Shown here: one piece after another, positions 1 through 10,739 of the stretch
Numbering within the stretch: the stretch's first letter is position 1
How the letters are laid out: each line of letters begins with the position of its first letter
Source: Adiantum capillus-veneris
Taxonomy: Eukaryota > Streptophyta > Polypodiopsida > Polypodiales > Pteridaceae
Assembly (NCBI GenBank): GCA_014529385.2
Contig: CM043969.1
Span: 29,094,946 to 29,158,945 of the forward strand
Direction: 5' to 3'
Length of the DNA: 64,000 bases
The notes under the pieces: model-generated
The model's database searches: none
Seen by the model: the letters and a program-made list of their open reading frames with translations, nothing else
What the model was told of the DNA's origin: nothing
Translations under genes and position numbers: made by a program

Positions 1-32
1 CTAGTGCCACGAGCATCGAAGATCAACAGAAA

Positions 33-3000
33 ATGATCTGTAATGTTATCCATGGCATTATTCAATTAGAAAGGCAAAACCGAGGGGTAAATATACTCTC
101 AACTGGCCCCATGAGATTTCTGGATACGAGCAAGGCTCAACAGCCTACTCTATCACAAATGGAGACTCCTCTAATGAGCCCCATGGACCCATCTTACGTC
201 ATTTCACCTGGGGTCTCTATGCAATCTGAGCCTCCGAGCGAAAACTTTAGCTTCCCTAACTTGGCTCAACCCTCTATCAAGGAAAACACAGTGCTCACTC
301 CAGGGATAAGCCTAACAGAGAATGTACCGATGACATCTACGGTTAGCGCAGTGCCACTACCTAGTGTTGTAGTACCTAATATGGGGCCTCGACCGTATGT
401 GCCTCTAGCCCCTTATGCACACATGGCTCCCACACCTCCAATTGTACCACTTGCTTATGCTCCTCGAGTGCCGCTCCCTAGCTCTTATCCGAGTGGACCT
501 ATGCCCGGTTATGTTCCATATCCTGCATCATCTATACATATGCCAAGACCGGTACCCGTTCCTCTCCCACATATGATTCCAAGAGTACCTCCACCGGCCC
601 TACCTCCTCACATAGGTGACTTGGCAGCATTTGCTCAAACCATAGGTCGATCTATCGCGGAAAATATGCGTCATGCATCTGATAGAGAGCCTAGAAGTAA
701 GGCAGTACAAATTGCCAAACTCACGCAAAAATTCAATGGGGACGAAGATGCTAGGAAACACATTGAAGTGTTTGAACAAGTATGTGATTCCTTAGGGGAA
801 CGCAACGAACTACATAAGTGCAATGCCTTAAGCTTGACATTAAGTGGGAAGGCTGGAGATTGGTATAGGACCCTCAGGGTGGACGAGAAAACAATCTACC
901 CTACCCTTCGAAGGTTGTTTCTAAAGGAGTACATACGAGAAGGTGTGCTTTGGGGTGTAGCATCTCAGCTACAGAAGGCCGAACGTAAGGAAGGAGAGTC
1001 AGTAAGGGACTTCATTAGTCGTCTAAAGCACTTAAACTCTCGCTGCCCTGTAAATGAGCGCTTCAACAATAACCAACTGCTTGATCGATTCATTCGAGGG
1101 TTGAGGAATGAAGGAATCTATAATGGACTAGTGATTAGAGGTATCACAACCTGGGAAGATGTCACTGTCAATGCAATCCAATTAGAGGACAACTTGATGA
1201 TAGCAGGCATGAGGGTGTCTACTGACACGAGATCCACTAGCTCACAAGCCATTGAGTATGAACCCATGACTGCAAAGCCCATTGCCAATGAGCCAAAGGT
1301 ATTTGAGACATTCTTGACAGACCTCACCAAGGCAATCCAAGAGTCTCTTAAGGATAATCGACCCCCTCAAAATAGTCACATGTATCCAAGAAGGGAGCAA
1401 CAATGGTGTTCCATTTGCTTAGGTCCACATAGCACTAGTGAGTGCCCTACGTTTAGAGTAAAATTTAATGGAACTTGCAACGCATGTGGTAGGTATGGTC
1501 ACCAAGCTAAGGATTGTTTAATGACCAAACGTATGATGGCAAATAGACCACCTGTAGCCTGGACGGATGCGCCTCGAGCTCCTGTATTGATGCCTACTTC
1601 ACCTGTTGAGCAACTACCGCAACACATGGTCCCTAGATCTCAAAATGTTGTACAAGCTACACCGCTACCACCTCCTGTGCTAGGACCGCAGCCCCCGCAT
1701 CCAAGAGTCGCCCCTATGAACCAAGTGGGTTGCGAGCCATCAAATGCTTATGCAGATGGCTGTGAGGAGGAAATAGACACTAGTATTGCCTACGGACTTG
1801 ATACATTGGAAGAGTGTCCTATATACTACATGGAAGATTGTTGGGGACAAGTCAAGCCGGTTTATCAAGTTGCTGCTCTCGCATCCAGAGGTCAAAATAT
1901 CAACACCCAGGCTAGGAGGCCACCTCTTCAATGCTACGAGTGTGGTGGACCACATCGAGCAGCGGAGTGCCCTATTAGGCTGCAAAAGAATGCTGCACAG
2001 ATGCAAATGAATCAAGGGAGCACGTCTGCAATGCCAATACTCACATGTAATCGTTGTGGCATAGATCACTTGATTGCCCAATGCCCCTATAACCCAAATG
2101 CGCCTAAAATCACACCCCTGAATTTGGTCGAAATTGCTAGTGTGACATCACCAATACCACCCGTCGCACCCGCTTATGCGATTACACGGTCCATGCTTCA
2201 AGGGCCAGGACATATCCTCGAAGAGAGAGATACCGCGTCAATTATCCAAGCAAAGAAAAAGAAGACACGAAGGAAGAAGTCGCAGAATACGGAAAATTCA
2301 AAGCCAAGTTCCAAAACAAACATAGGAACAGGAGATGACCCCGTGTATATGAATGACCTCGAGGATGATTCAGATTCAGTCGAGACAATGGAGACTAGAA
2401 CCAATACCACAAAGGGAAAGACCGACAAAGAAAACCGTAACATGGAACCAAATGAAAACCGAATAAGAGAAAACCATAAAGAGCCTCTGAAAACACCACA
2501 AGTGTTTCCAAATCCAATCCAAGACCCCCAAGATAAACCGCAGGGGCAAAAAGGGAAGAATCGTAAAAAGAAGATTGGGACGTACCCAAACCCAGTAGAC
2601 GAGATTAAGCAGGTGAAACATCTAAGAGGTTTAGTGGAGGAGACTCAAACGAAACTAGAACCAGAACCCATGCAGGTCAAAATTCATGACACAGTGTTTC
2701 CCACGCAAGTTCATCCACCCCACATGAACCATAGACCGTTAGCCATATCTAGTATCATCCAAGAAGGGAGTGAGGACGGGACATCAGAAAGTGAGCATAC
2801 ACCCTTCTTGTTGGAAAGGATGTTTAACGAAGGAATACTTGATCCCATTGAGGAATATGAGATTCCATCCTCACCAGTTCCTAGTCAAGGACCTACACCC
2901 TGCAAAACGCCAATGAATGTTGCCAAACTAGTGGACTTCATGTCTTCTGAGGTCCGAACCACGATCATAGCAAAGCTGTATGGAGATCCTGAGTTATTCC

Positions 3001-4532
3001 TTGCACTTCGAGCATTCCTTAACGGAGAGCTACGAACGGGATTACCGCAGTTTGCGCAACCAAATAGGCCTGACTCGATTATGATTGATGAGGAAAATCA
3101 TGTGCAATCACTTGACTTAGATGGACACGAGTCTGTGATCGAGGTACCCATTAACGAATTAGGGCAGTATTTTGAAGGCGACGAGTCTAATGCGACCCTA
3201 CCCATCACTACCAAGGGATTAACTATAAAGGGAATTCTTGATGGTGGTGCGGGAGTTAGCATCGTTACAAAAGATTGTTGGGAATCCATGGGAAAACCCC
3301 GCCTCAGTGTTACTAACATTGTGGTAAAGATGGCAAATGGTACCATAGCCAAACCTATGGGGATGCTCAAGGATCTTAAGATCAAAGTTCTAGGACACAA
3401 GGTACGACATACGTTCATTGTAATGGATTTCTCTAAACACCTTATGTCATATGAAATGATTTTAGGACGACCATTCATGAGGGAAGCACAAATGGTTCAT
3501 GATTGGTCTAAAAATCATGTCTATTTGCAATTCCAAGACTCTGTCCTTAGAGTGGATTTGGTGACTGGTAAGGTACACCCCTTAGGGAGTAAAACCATTA
3601 TTGATCATCGCTCTAACACCACAGTTCACTCGGCCCCACTACAATATTGTTACACTTGTAAGAAGGATACAGACATTGGCCAAGATTCTCCTTACATGGA
3701 TGTGTTACCGGGTATGACGGAATCAGACAACGTAGATTGGGTCCACCTAGCATCAACCATAGACACTTGGGGAAATAGGGGGACGACCTGGGTAGCACCT
3801 GAGGGGGATGAAATGCCTATACCCTTAAATATGCTACAAGCAATGCATATCGCTTCCGACAAGACTCATCCTAATGTAACGAAGAAAACATACAAGTGGG
3901 TCCCTAAAGCTTCTTTAGTGACCATACCTAGTGCTAAAAAACAGAAGCCTTGTAAGAAACGTACCACTCGCTCCAAGAAAAGTAAGAAAATGTTGCGATG
4001 GATCCCTAAACGACTATTGGAAGCCCAAGGCTACTATCAAGGAAATGATCAAATCTGGGTGCCAAAACGTAGATTGTGCTCTTACCTATCACCTGACCCA
4101 AGTGAGCCCAATCCCGTAGCTCCAAAACGAATCAATGATCGTGGAAAGAAAAAAATCACAGAATGCTACACACCCGCTCCCGAGCTAGTTTGGGTACCAA
4201 AGAAAGAACGATTTGTTCCACCTAGCTCAGGAAGGGGGGAGTCCCATGAAGCTTCTAGCTCCTCATGTAATACATCCATAAAGGTAAAAGCTTCTACACA
4301 GCCTCCATCTATAGTAGTGGACCTCAATGAAGCTACAAAAGAACCCACACCTCCCAGTGTTCAAGAATCACCTGATGAACCACTTCAAGTTCGATCCTGG
4401 GAGAGTACCTTACCACCCTTGCAACTTGACGAGGCACCTAGGGTAATAGAAAACTACTGGCAAAAATCCTCACCTATTACCAACTGGAACAATTGGTTTC
4501 AAAGGGTGACAAGCTCATTTCAAACGGTATGA
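33..4532 (+). CDS. Gag-protease polyprotein of an LTR retrotransposon (no RT), 5' end open
   Basis: A 1499-codon uninterrupted frame that is still open upstream to base 3, so the true start may lie outside the window; base 33 is the first ATG seen. Residues about 100-205 are very Pro-rich. A retrotransposon gag (capsid-like) domain spans about 224-395. Four zinc knuckles follow: C459 (CX2CX3HX4C), C482 (canonical CX2CX4HX4C), C634 and C672 (both CX2CX3HX4C). After a Lys/Glu-rich linker comes a retropepsin-like domain, with catalytic Asp1070 in ILDGGAG and the partner motif ILGRP at 1143-1147. The tail carries four W[VI]PK motifs (W1289, W1323, W1342, W1387). Gag would form the capsid and protease would cut it. 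RT, RNase H and integrase are absent downstream, so the element probably depends on enzymes from a relative. The intact frame suggests recent activity or selection. Family calls come from motifs only. Confidence 0.85.
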   Translation: MICNVIHGIIQLERQNRGVNILSTGPMRFLDTSKAQQPTLSQMETPLMSPMDPSYVISPGVSMQSEPPSENFSFPNLAQPSIKENTVLTPGISLTENVPMTSTVSAVPLPSVVVPNMGPRPYVPLAPYAHMAPTPPIVPLAYAPRVPLPSSYPSGPMPGYVPYPASSIHMPRPVPVPLPHMIPRVPPPALPPHIGDLAAFAQTIGRSIAENMRHASDREPRSKAVQIAKLTQKFNGDEDARKHIEVFEQVCDSLGERNELHKCNALSLTLSGKAGDWYRTLRVDEKTIYPTLRRLFLKEYIREGVLWGVASQLQKAERKEGESVRDFISRLKHLNSRCPVNERFNNNQLLDRFIRGLRNEGIYNGLVIRGITTWEDVTVNAIQLEDNLMIAGMRVSTDTRSTSSQAIEYEPMTAKPIANEPKVFETFLTDLTKAIQESLKDNRPPQNSHMYPRREQQWCSICLGPHSTSECPTFRVKFNGTCNACGRYGHQAKDCLMTKRMMANRPPVAWTDAPRAPVLMPTSPVEQLPQHMVPRSQNVVQATPLPPPVLGPQPPHPRVAPMNQVGCEPSNAYADGCEEEIDTSIAYGLDTLEECPIYYMEDCWGQVKPVYQVAALASRGQNINTQARRPPLQCYECGGPHRAAECPIRLQKNAAQMQMNQGSTSAMPILTCNRCGIDHLIAQCPYNPNAPKITPLNLVEIASVTSPIPPVAPAYAITRSMLQGPGHILEERDTASIIQAKKKKTRRKKSQNTENSKPSSKTNIGTGDDPVYMNDLEDDSDSVETMETRTNTTKGKTDKENRNMEPNENRIRENHKEPLKTPQVFPNPIQDPQDKPQGQKGKNRKKKIGTYPNPVDEIKQVKHLRGLVEETQTKLEPEPMQVKIHDTVFPTQVHPPHMNHRPLAISSIIQEGSEDGTSESEHTPFLLERMFNEGILDPIEEYEIPSSPVPSQGPTPCKTPMNVAKLVDFMSSEVRTTIIAKLYGDPELFLALRAFLNGELRTGLPQFAQPNRPDSIMIDEENHVQSLDLDGHESVIEVPINELGQYFEGDESNATLPITTKGLTIKGILDGGAGVSIVTKDCWESMGKPRLSVTNIVVKMANGTIAKPMGMLKDLKIKVLGHKVRHTFIVMDFSKHLMSYEMILGRPFMREAQMVHDWSKNHVYLQFQDSVLRVDLVTGKVHPLGSKTIIDHRSNTTVHSAPLQYCYTCKKDTDIGQDSPYMDVLPGMTESDNVDWVHLASTIDTWGNRGTTWVAPEGDEMPIPLNMLQAMHIASDKTHPNVTKKTYKWVPKASLVTIPSAKKQKPCKKRTTRSKKSKKMLRWIPKRLLEAQGYYQGNDQIWVPKRRLCSYLSPDPSEPNPVAPKRINDRGKKKITECYTPAPELVWVPKKERFVPPSSGRGESHEASSSSCNTSIKVKASTQPPSIVVDLNEATKEPTPPSVQESPDEPLQVRSWESTLPPLQLDEAPRVIENYWQKSSPITNWNNWFQRVTSSFQTV

Positions 4533-4538
4533 TTTACC

Positions 4539-4553
4539 CAAGGAAGGGGGGAG
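4539..4553 (+). promoter_or_regulatory. Purine-rich tract after gag-protease ORF (PPT-like)
   Basis: A G/A run lies just after the stop codon of the gag-protease frame and is followed by TG at 4554. This is what a polypurine tract before a 3' LTR looks like. However, an almost identical purine run occurs between two ORFs at about 8233-8245, so it could instead be an inter-ORF element. No second LTR copy in the window settles the matter. Confidence 0.45.
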
Positions 4554-6167
4554 TGTTTGCTGACTGTCATCATTCATTTGTTTCCCTCTCAACCTTTCTC
4601 CCTGACCTCTCAATCTCCGATCTTAGGGAATGTACATATAAAGCTTTATACTCACAAAAAAAAAAAAACAAAAAAAAACAAAAAAATAAAGAGCAAGAGC
4701 AAATAGCAAACAAGTATGCACATTAAAAGTCAAAACATTGACTCAGACCTACACATGTCACATCTGGTACAGTGAAACAGAAACCTATGCCATAAAACAC
4801 CTTTGATCCTCATCACTTGAATGATGGAGGGTAGGTAAGATTAGTACGATAGGAGTGTTTCTGTTTTAGAGTTGAGTGATTAGCAAAGTTCTCTTTTCCC
4901 ACTGATGTGCCTCCTAGAGGTATTGTTTGTGTTTCATAGTGTGTACAGGAGCGTGTTACTATTGATAGGATTTGGACCTTCATGGAACCTTTCTCTCGTT
5001 CACACTTCAAATCAAGCGCGACCATCAACACAAACAGGTGTTTCTTGTCCATTAGCATTGCCATTATCTTTTTGCATCTATGATTGTCTGCTTTGATTGT
5101 GATTGGTAGCATAATATTCAGTGCATTTGCTTAGTATCAAACATTTAATTCAATGTAATGTTTTGTCATAGTCACTTGTCTAGGTTTAAAAATCAAGCAG
5201 TCCGACTAAGCTAGTTTGACCAAGCTAGGTATTAGAAATCTTCTCTTAATACCATGGGGAATGCCTTCCTAATAAGCAATGGTTACTTAGGTTCTTAATC
5301 CGATTTAAGCAGCATTGTATGAAATGTACTAGGGCTTTCTAGTGGGCTTAACCCTACTGACTTTAGCTTAAGTATTATAAAGGGAGTTTACTAATGTGAT
5401 GAGCCTGGGGAGGGTAACAATGTTATATGACCCCCCAAAGTTACAAAATTAAAATGCTGAAAATGAACCAAAAAAAAATCAAAGTGCCACAATGTAAAAT
5501 TTTAAGCTGGAAGAGAAATCCCTGCTTAAATTGGTACTTCACTCACATGTATTGCCTATGGTACTAGAGCCCTAGAGGTTCCCAGTGTGGGCGCTTTTCC
5601 TTGAGAAGCAAAAAACCCAAGGCATACAAAATAAGCACACACATCATAATTGAATCAATGTGAAAAGACTTTGGGGGGTCAAAGAAAAAGTAATCAGTCA
5701 GGCGATGATTTCATGAGAAATTCCTTTTATCGTAGCTTAACTACAAGGTTTTCTAGATATAGCCTCTAGTCAGCCCTCGAACATGAATACTTGGCTCTCG
5801 CGATTAAACAACTTAATTCACCACAGATAATTAAGAAGCTTACCCATGGTATTAATATTCGATCTCTAGTGCCTTTCGACCGTCAAATTAGCGACCCCAG
5901 ACTTGTTTAATTTTTTACCTTTACATCTATTTATGCATTTGATTACATTGCAATTTAATGTTCATTGCTAACAAATTGTTTGAAATTCTTTTACCAATCA
6001 GTTTTTCTACCTAAAACTGCATATGCTTTTTAAGAGAATGCAATTACTGTGCCAATGTTGTTTGATTTTGCAGTGACTGAAGAAGGCTAAGGACATTCAT
6101 CTCGAATGCTCTTCCACCTCGACGAACCAGCTTCAACTCAATAGCTTCCGAGGACGGAATCTACATC
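4554..6167. other. Non-coding stretch, possible LTR or 3' non-coding part of the first element
   Basis: No supported coding region. It contains an A-rich run at about 4657-4690, a segment with short purine tracts, and near its right end a C/G-richer stretch that leads into the purine tract at 6168-6180. It may be the untranslated 3' region that large plant Gypsy elements carry between their last ORF and the 3' LTR. Confidence 0.4.
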
Positions 6168-6180
6168 AGAAAGGGGGGCA
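6168..6180 (+). promoter_or_regulatory. Polypurine tract next to putative LTR
   Basis: AGAAAGGGGGG-type run ending two bases before a TGTTAACCC start. This is the usual arrangement of a plus-strand primer tract directly 5' of a 3' LTR. Confidence 0.55.
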
Positions 6181-6475
6181 TGTTAACCCTCACGGCACAC
6201 GGACACCCCATCACCTACGACGGACGTGTATTATGTATTATTTAGAGTCAGGTACCGGGCTTGTCGGTCCAATAGGGAAAGGTAGAGTGATCGCCTATGA
6301 GAGGCGCACTTTAACTTGGACATTCAAGGGATTAGTTGGTTAAGCATGGGCGCCCAAGTGTAAATAGGGTGAACTCCTATAAAAGCCAACTAAACCTAAT
6401 TTTTACTCATTCTCTCATTTGTGCAATAGAAGAGTGCTCTTGCTCCATCTCCATCTTCTTCTTCTTCACCTCCTC

Positions 6476-6506
<31 letters not shown>

Positions 6507-7170
6507 GGAGAGTGTGTGTGCGATCGAGCATTACGAAGGCACGACGGCGGTGAAGCGGTTGAGCGCGGCACGACTGCAGCTTCTTCTTCATCGCGGCGAG
6601 GAATCTACCACGAAGGCGAGCGTAGAGAGGTGAGTGACACACCCTTTGTTTTCTTGAGCTTGCTAGTTTAGGCTTGTTGTGTGCTTGGAGCCGTTTGTGG
6701 CTCGCACACGGTGTATTGGCAAGTCCCTTGCTTCGACAGTGCGGCAAGGAGCGCACATGAACCAAGAGGATTTGTACACACAATTAATCCCAATCACTAG
6801 ACAAAATATATATATTATGGTAAGCACAAAACTACAATTCCAAAGAACAATTCGTAGCCTATTTGGTCAGCCAAGATTGAATGCCATTAACTCATCTATT
6901 AACCCTTTCATATTACCCATGATACGATATGACCATAGCTTTGATGTTTTCATTTTCGTATTGTTTTGACATTCTCTTTTGTGTTCTTTCTTTGTGTGTG
7001 TGAGTGCAAGAGAGAAAGAGTGAATCTTCTTTGATTGCACTTCTTTCCAAACCCTAGTCTTCATGGCATCTATGGTTTAACTCCTTCATATAGTTTTTGT
7101 TGAGTTCTCTCACAAACTCTCACAGCCATAAGCCCGGTGCTTTCCTGGCAAGACCGCAAATTTCTCGACA
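6181..7170 (+). repeat. Putative LTR (about 990 bp) with TATA box
   Basis: It starts TGTTAAC directly after a polypurine tract and is taken to end in CA at 7170, just before a primer-binding-like stretch (about 7176-7193, TTGGTGAACCCGATGCG). A TATAAAAG box sits at 6379-6386, followed by a GA/GT microsatellite at about 6478-6520. No second copy is visible in the window, so the right boundary is inferred. The same LTR is flanked by a PPT on its left and a PBS-like site on its right, as in a tandem or recombinant element. Confidence 0.5.
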
Positions 7171-7223
7171 TATTTTTGGTGAACCCGATGCGAAACTGCC
7201 AGGGTGAGATTTTGTGGATAACC

Positions 7224-8229
7224 ATGGGTGATCATGTTGAGCAACAGGGTATGCATTTTGACCCAGCAAATGTTTCAAGCATTTGCAATGTTCATGCAAC
7301 AACAACATGCCATTGAAAGAAGGGAGATTTCAGCAACGAAGGCCATACAAGCAGTCGTCAATAGAATGGATCAGTTCAATGGCAAAGATGTAACCAAGTA
7401 CTTACACGAGTATGTGAAGGAGATGGAGCTGCATCGCGTGTCAGAAGGTGAGATGATTCAAAGGTTTGAGCTAGTTGTTGCTCCAGAAATTAGAGAGCAT
7501 GTTAGGGTAATTAAAGATGGGCATGGGAGAAATTGGGAAGAACTCAAAGTAGCTTTAAAGGAGGAATATTTCATGGAGGACTGTGAGAGAGTGACCAAAA
7601 GGACATTCTTAGAATGGGTAGTCAAGCCAAAGCAAGGACTATCAATAACATAGCTACTTAGGGAATTTGAGCGGCGCTATGCGCAACTCACCAGGACAGA
7701 AAGGGCCACACTAGATGCAGAGAAGACAGATCTTTTCTTACAAGCTGTAGGTAAAGAGTTTCAAGAAAATTTGGAGCTTGTTCTTGAAGATAAAGATGCT
7801 GAGCAAGGACTAAAGACCGACTGGAATGAGGTTGAAGGTGCTATCTCACTGCTTGCCAACCGACAAAGAAGAAGGGACAAGATGGTAGTAAACACTACAA
7901 GTCCTTCCACCTTAACTTCTGACAAAATGGTAAAGCCTACTTTTATCGCTCCTAAGTTTGATGAGTCCATGCTAGATGAGCTTGTGAAGGGAATGCGTGA
8001 CTTGAAGGTGAAGTTTGCAAAGGTTGAAGAAAAAGGCCAACCATCAGGGCCACTTCCTAGGCAAAGACAACAGCCCAAAGAAGGGTTTGTTAATAGATGT
8101 ATTTGGTGTGATAGTACAGACCATGTAAGAAGGGATTGTGATGATTTTAGTGATGCTTTGTCAAAAGATGTCTTTTTTAAGGATGGTGAAATTCACTTTA
8201 AGAGAGACAGGTCTACCTTTGAGAACTAA
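7224..8229 (+). pseudogene. Broken gag with CCHC knuckle (second LTR element)
   Basis: The likely start is ATG 7224, about 30 bp past the PBS-like site, but that frame shifts near 7260 into the frame that carries the gag body. The body shows a gag-like helical region (FNGKDVTKYLHEY around 7380) and is interrupted by TAG at 7651-7653. It then continues in the same frame to 8229. A canonical CX2CX4HX4C zinc knuckle (CIWC...HVRRDC) lies at about 8098-8140. The protein would package element RNA. One frameshift and one nonsense codon make this copy inactive. Gag here is unrelated by eye to the gag at 33-4532. Confidence 0.75.
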
Positions 8230-8245
8230 CTTTGGGAAGGGGGGA

Positions 8246-8983
8246 ATGCAAACCTTAGTTGAAGATATGGCAACTAACCGTGCTAGCTCTTCAGTTGAGG
8301 CAGCTACTTATGGAGTAAAAATTGAGCATTTTTGTGATGAAGAGGTGATTGACCATCATGGTCAAATTTGGCCAAATGTCATGCAATTAGCTAAAAAGGG
8401 AAATCTTACAAAAGAGATTCTACATGAAGCAGGTGATTGCATACGTCTAGAAACAGGATGGAATGATCCAATGGACTCATTGTCAGTGCATGCCTACATT
8501 ACAAAATGCCAACAAAATGAGGCAATTGTAGAAGAGAAGCGCAGGCGTGAGAATGCTGATGAAGGACCATCAAAAAGAGCTTCTAGAAGTGGGGGAAGAA
8601 GCGACTCAATGCCTTCTCAAACACCCTCAACACAAGGAGCATCTCCACCTGAAGTACTCATGGAGGAGTCTACAACAGGAAAGAAGAAAGAGCCAACGAA
8701 AGGTAAGACAAAAGGCCCAACTTATAAACTACAATCTGATATTGAGGTTGCTATAGATTTAAAGAAAGTTTTGGAGGAAAGGATCTTGAATAGCAAGATT
8801 GAGTTTACTCTGGGAGAAGTTCTTGGCATTGCAAAGCGTGAATTCCATGAGGAGATCATTGACGTCATCAAGAGGAAGAGGCAAACCCTTGCTGAAGTTT
8901 CTCGTCCACAGGTTGAAGGGGAAACCTCAAAGACACAAGGGATGCAAATCTGCAAAATAAGGAGAATGATGGAGCTGTGGTAG
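8246..8983 (+). CDS. Second ORF of the gag-type element (charged linker protein)
   Basis: It opens at an ATG fused to a purine tract (GGGGGGAATG) 14 bases after the gag stop. The product is highly charged, with a Ser/Pro/Lys-rich middle. Its conserved-looking block near the C terminus (about 8740-8885) contains YKLQSDIEVAIDLKKVLEER and continues with a Glu/Lys-rich helix ending in KRKRQ. From memory, this block precedes the protease in a group of retroelements found in bryophytes, lycophytes and fungi (DUF4100-like). That family label is inference. The next segment (protease) is in another frame, so a frameshift or frame change lies near 8977. Confidence 0.55.
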   Translation: MQTLVEDMATNRASSSVEAATYGVKIEHFCDEEVIDHHGQIWPNVMQLAKKGNLTKEILHEAGDCIRLETGWNDPMDSLSVHAYITKCQQNEAIVEEKRRRENADEGPSKRASRSGGRSDSMPSQTPSTQGASPPEVLMEESTTGKKKEPTKGKTKGPTYKLQSDIEVAIDLKKVLEERILNSKIEFTLGEVLGIAKREFHEEIIDVIKRKRQTLAEVSRPQVEGETSKTQGMQICKIRRMMELW

Positions 8984-10049
8984 GATGCTACCAATCTAGT
9001 GGGAGAGTGAAGCCAGTGTATTTCTCAAATGATGATGAAGAAGTTGAAGATATTCCTAGGAGTTACTATTCACGAAGTCATTGGGCAAGGGCTACTACAG
9101 AAACTTTGGTCAAGGTAGGTGATCTTGAAGAGCCATTTGTTGCCTTGATTGACCATGGTTCAGAAATAAACATAATGTCAAAGAGTCTCTACAACAAGTG
9201 CAAATGGCCGATGGACACAGATCATGGCTGGATGGTAAAAGTGGCAAACAATTCATCCGGTGAATTGTATGCAGCATGTCCAGGTGTGAAGGTAACAATA
9301 GGTGATGTAAAGATTGACCAAAACTTCTTTGTACAGGATACATCTTCATATCATCTTATCCTTGGATAGCCCTACATTGTGGGAGTTCGAATGGAAACAA
9401 AGGTAATGGATGATGGTTCAGCATATGCTAGGATACGTAGCAAAGATGGTAAACGAGCTGTCCAATTTCTCATAGTTTGTGTGAACCATGAAAGAAATCG
9501 TGACAACCTCTGAGAACATCCTCTACCAAAGGTGAGCAAAGAGTTTCATGATCATAGAGAAATGGTGGGTTTTGGCCAAGTACCATTGTAAAGCGGGATT
9601 GCAGTGGTACATAAAGAAAAAGGGTCTCGCCTGATCCAAAAATAGGTGAAGCGTTTTCAACGAGCTCCTTGGTAACAAAGAATGGATCAGTATGTTTTAC
9701 AAAACTTGAAGATTTGAAGAGATGTGAGAGGCAATATGTGCATAATGTACAAATAGGCATGAAAAAGAGTGGGTTTCTAGAGCCTACTGAAAATGTTTTG
9801 GGTTTGTGTGAACAAGTTTCTTTTGTAGATACTATGGGTGAGCTTGATGCTATAATGGGGTCTAATTTGCATCTTGAAAATGAAGTTGTGGAAGTTTTCT
9901 CTATGGAAATGTATCAAGTAATAGAAGCCTTTAAAGAAATCCAAACTGTTGGCCCAGAAGTCCATGTTGAAACTAAATACAAGAGTGTAGCAAAGAAGGT
10001 GAAACCAGTAGCTTCACCCTTACCACCCAACAACAGGGTGTGTGTGTAG
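8977..10049 (+). pseudogene. Retropepsin-like protease and pol N-terminal remnant, truncated before RT
   Basis: The frame from 8977 carries a retropepsin-like fold with ALIDHGSEINIMS, in which the usual D-T/S-G is D-H-G, and a LILG partner motif. It is cut by TAG at 9367-9369 where relatives have Gln (LGQPY). The same frame continues to about 9510 with a conserved METKVMDDGSAYARIRS block. After frame changes, 9669-10049 encodes the acidic protease-RT linker ending KVKPVASPLP. RT, RNase H and integrase never follow. Homology stops at about 10050, so the pol gene is truncated. Confidence 0.65.
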
Positions 10050-10444
10050 GTGGGATATCCTCACTGGCCATGGTAAACACACACTAATGCAAAGAGAGAA
10101 AAGAAAATGTCAACTTGTACCTTGTGAAATTGAAGTCTTTGTGTTTTGTATGCTCCACAATTTGCATTGCATGCGAACCTCGCCTTGCGAGAATTGGAGC
10201 GCTTCACGTGTCGTTCGTTGTATGAACACCTTTGTTGATTCTTCACAAGAACCTGTCATTTTTGTGAAGGCTTTTGTTTACTTTGAAGCTACCTCCTTGA
10301 GGGAAAAAGAATTTTTGGAGGAAAACTTGCCTTCCTCCAAGAAGTGAAAAGGAAGGGTGAAGCTACTTCCTTGAAGTTTGAAGATTCCCCCTTCCTTTTA
10401 GTTTTCCTTTCAACACAAGTATGCTATCTTTCCTAGTTATACAC
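10050..10444. other. Unassigned stretch
   Basis: No recognisable gene or repeat structure. It joins the truncated pol remnant to the SINE-like unit. Confidence 0.4.
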
Positions 10445-10447
10445 AAC

Positions 10448-10735
10448 AAGGGTCAATAGCTTGATGGTAAAGTGTTGGCCTCTTACCCTCATGGGGTGGG
10501 TTCAACCCTCCTTCATGCAAGGGTTAAGCGGGCCCTCCACAACACACGACTAAGGCGGGCAATCAAGGCTACTAGTGAAAGGGCGGTGGTAATGTGTGTA
10601 CTAGTCTCCACCCTTCTGTGCTATCTTATAACCTCCCCATAGCGTACACACTATTCGGCCGTGCCGGTGGCCTTGCCCATAGGACCCATGTCCTTACATA
10701 GCGGTTAACCTTTTTCCTTAGAATTTTAACCATTA
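10448..10735 (+). repeat. SINE-like repeat with tRNA-type Pol III boxes
   Basis: An A-box-like TAGCTTGATGGT at about 10457-10468 and a B-box GGTTCAACCC at 10499-10508 are spaced as in a tRNA gene. The putative anticodon loop CCTCTTACC would give CTT, so a tRNA-Lys-like origin is possible, but the acceptor stem does not pair as in a real tRNA. A unique-looking body follows to about 10735. A SINE head is the most likely reading; no flanking target duplication was established. Confidence 0.5.
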
Positions 10736-10739
10736 TGAA

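Noticed and set aside
4813-5112. Minus-strand 99-codon frame and overlapping plus-strand frame
   Set aside because: No motif, antiparallel overlap, in non-coding DNA next to a retroelement.
10450-10520. Functional tRNA gene
   Set aside because: A and B boxes fit, but the acceptor stem and anticodon arm do not form a proper cloverleaf. A SINE head fits better.
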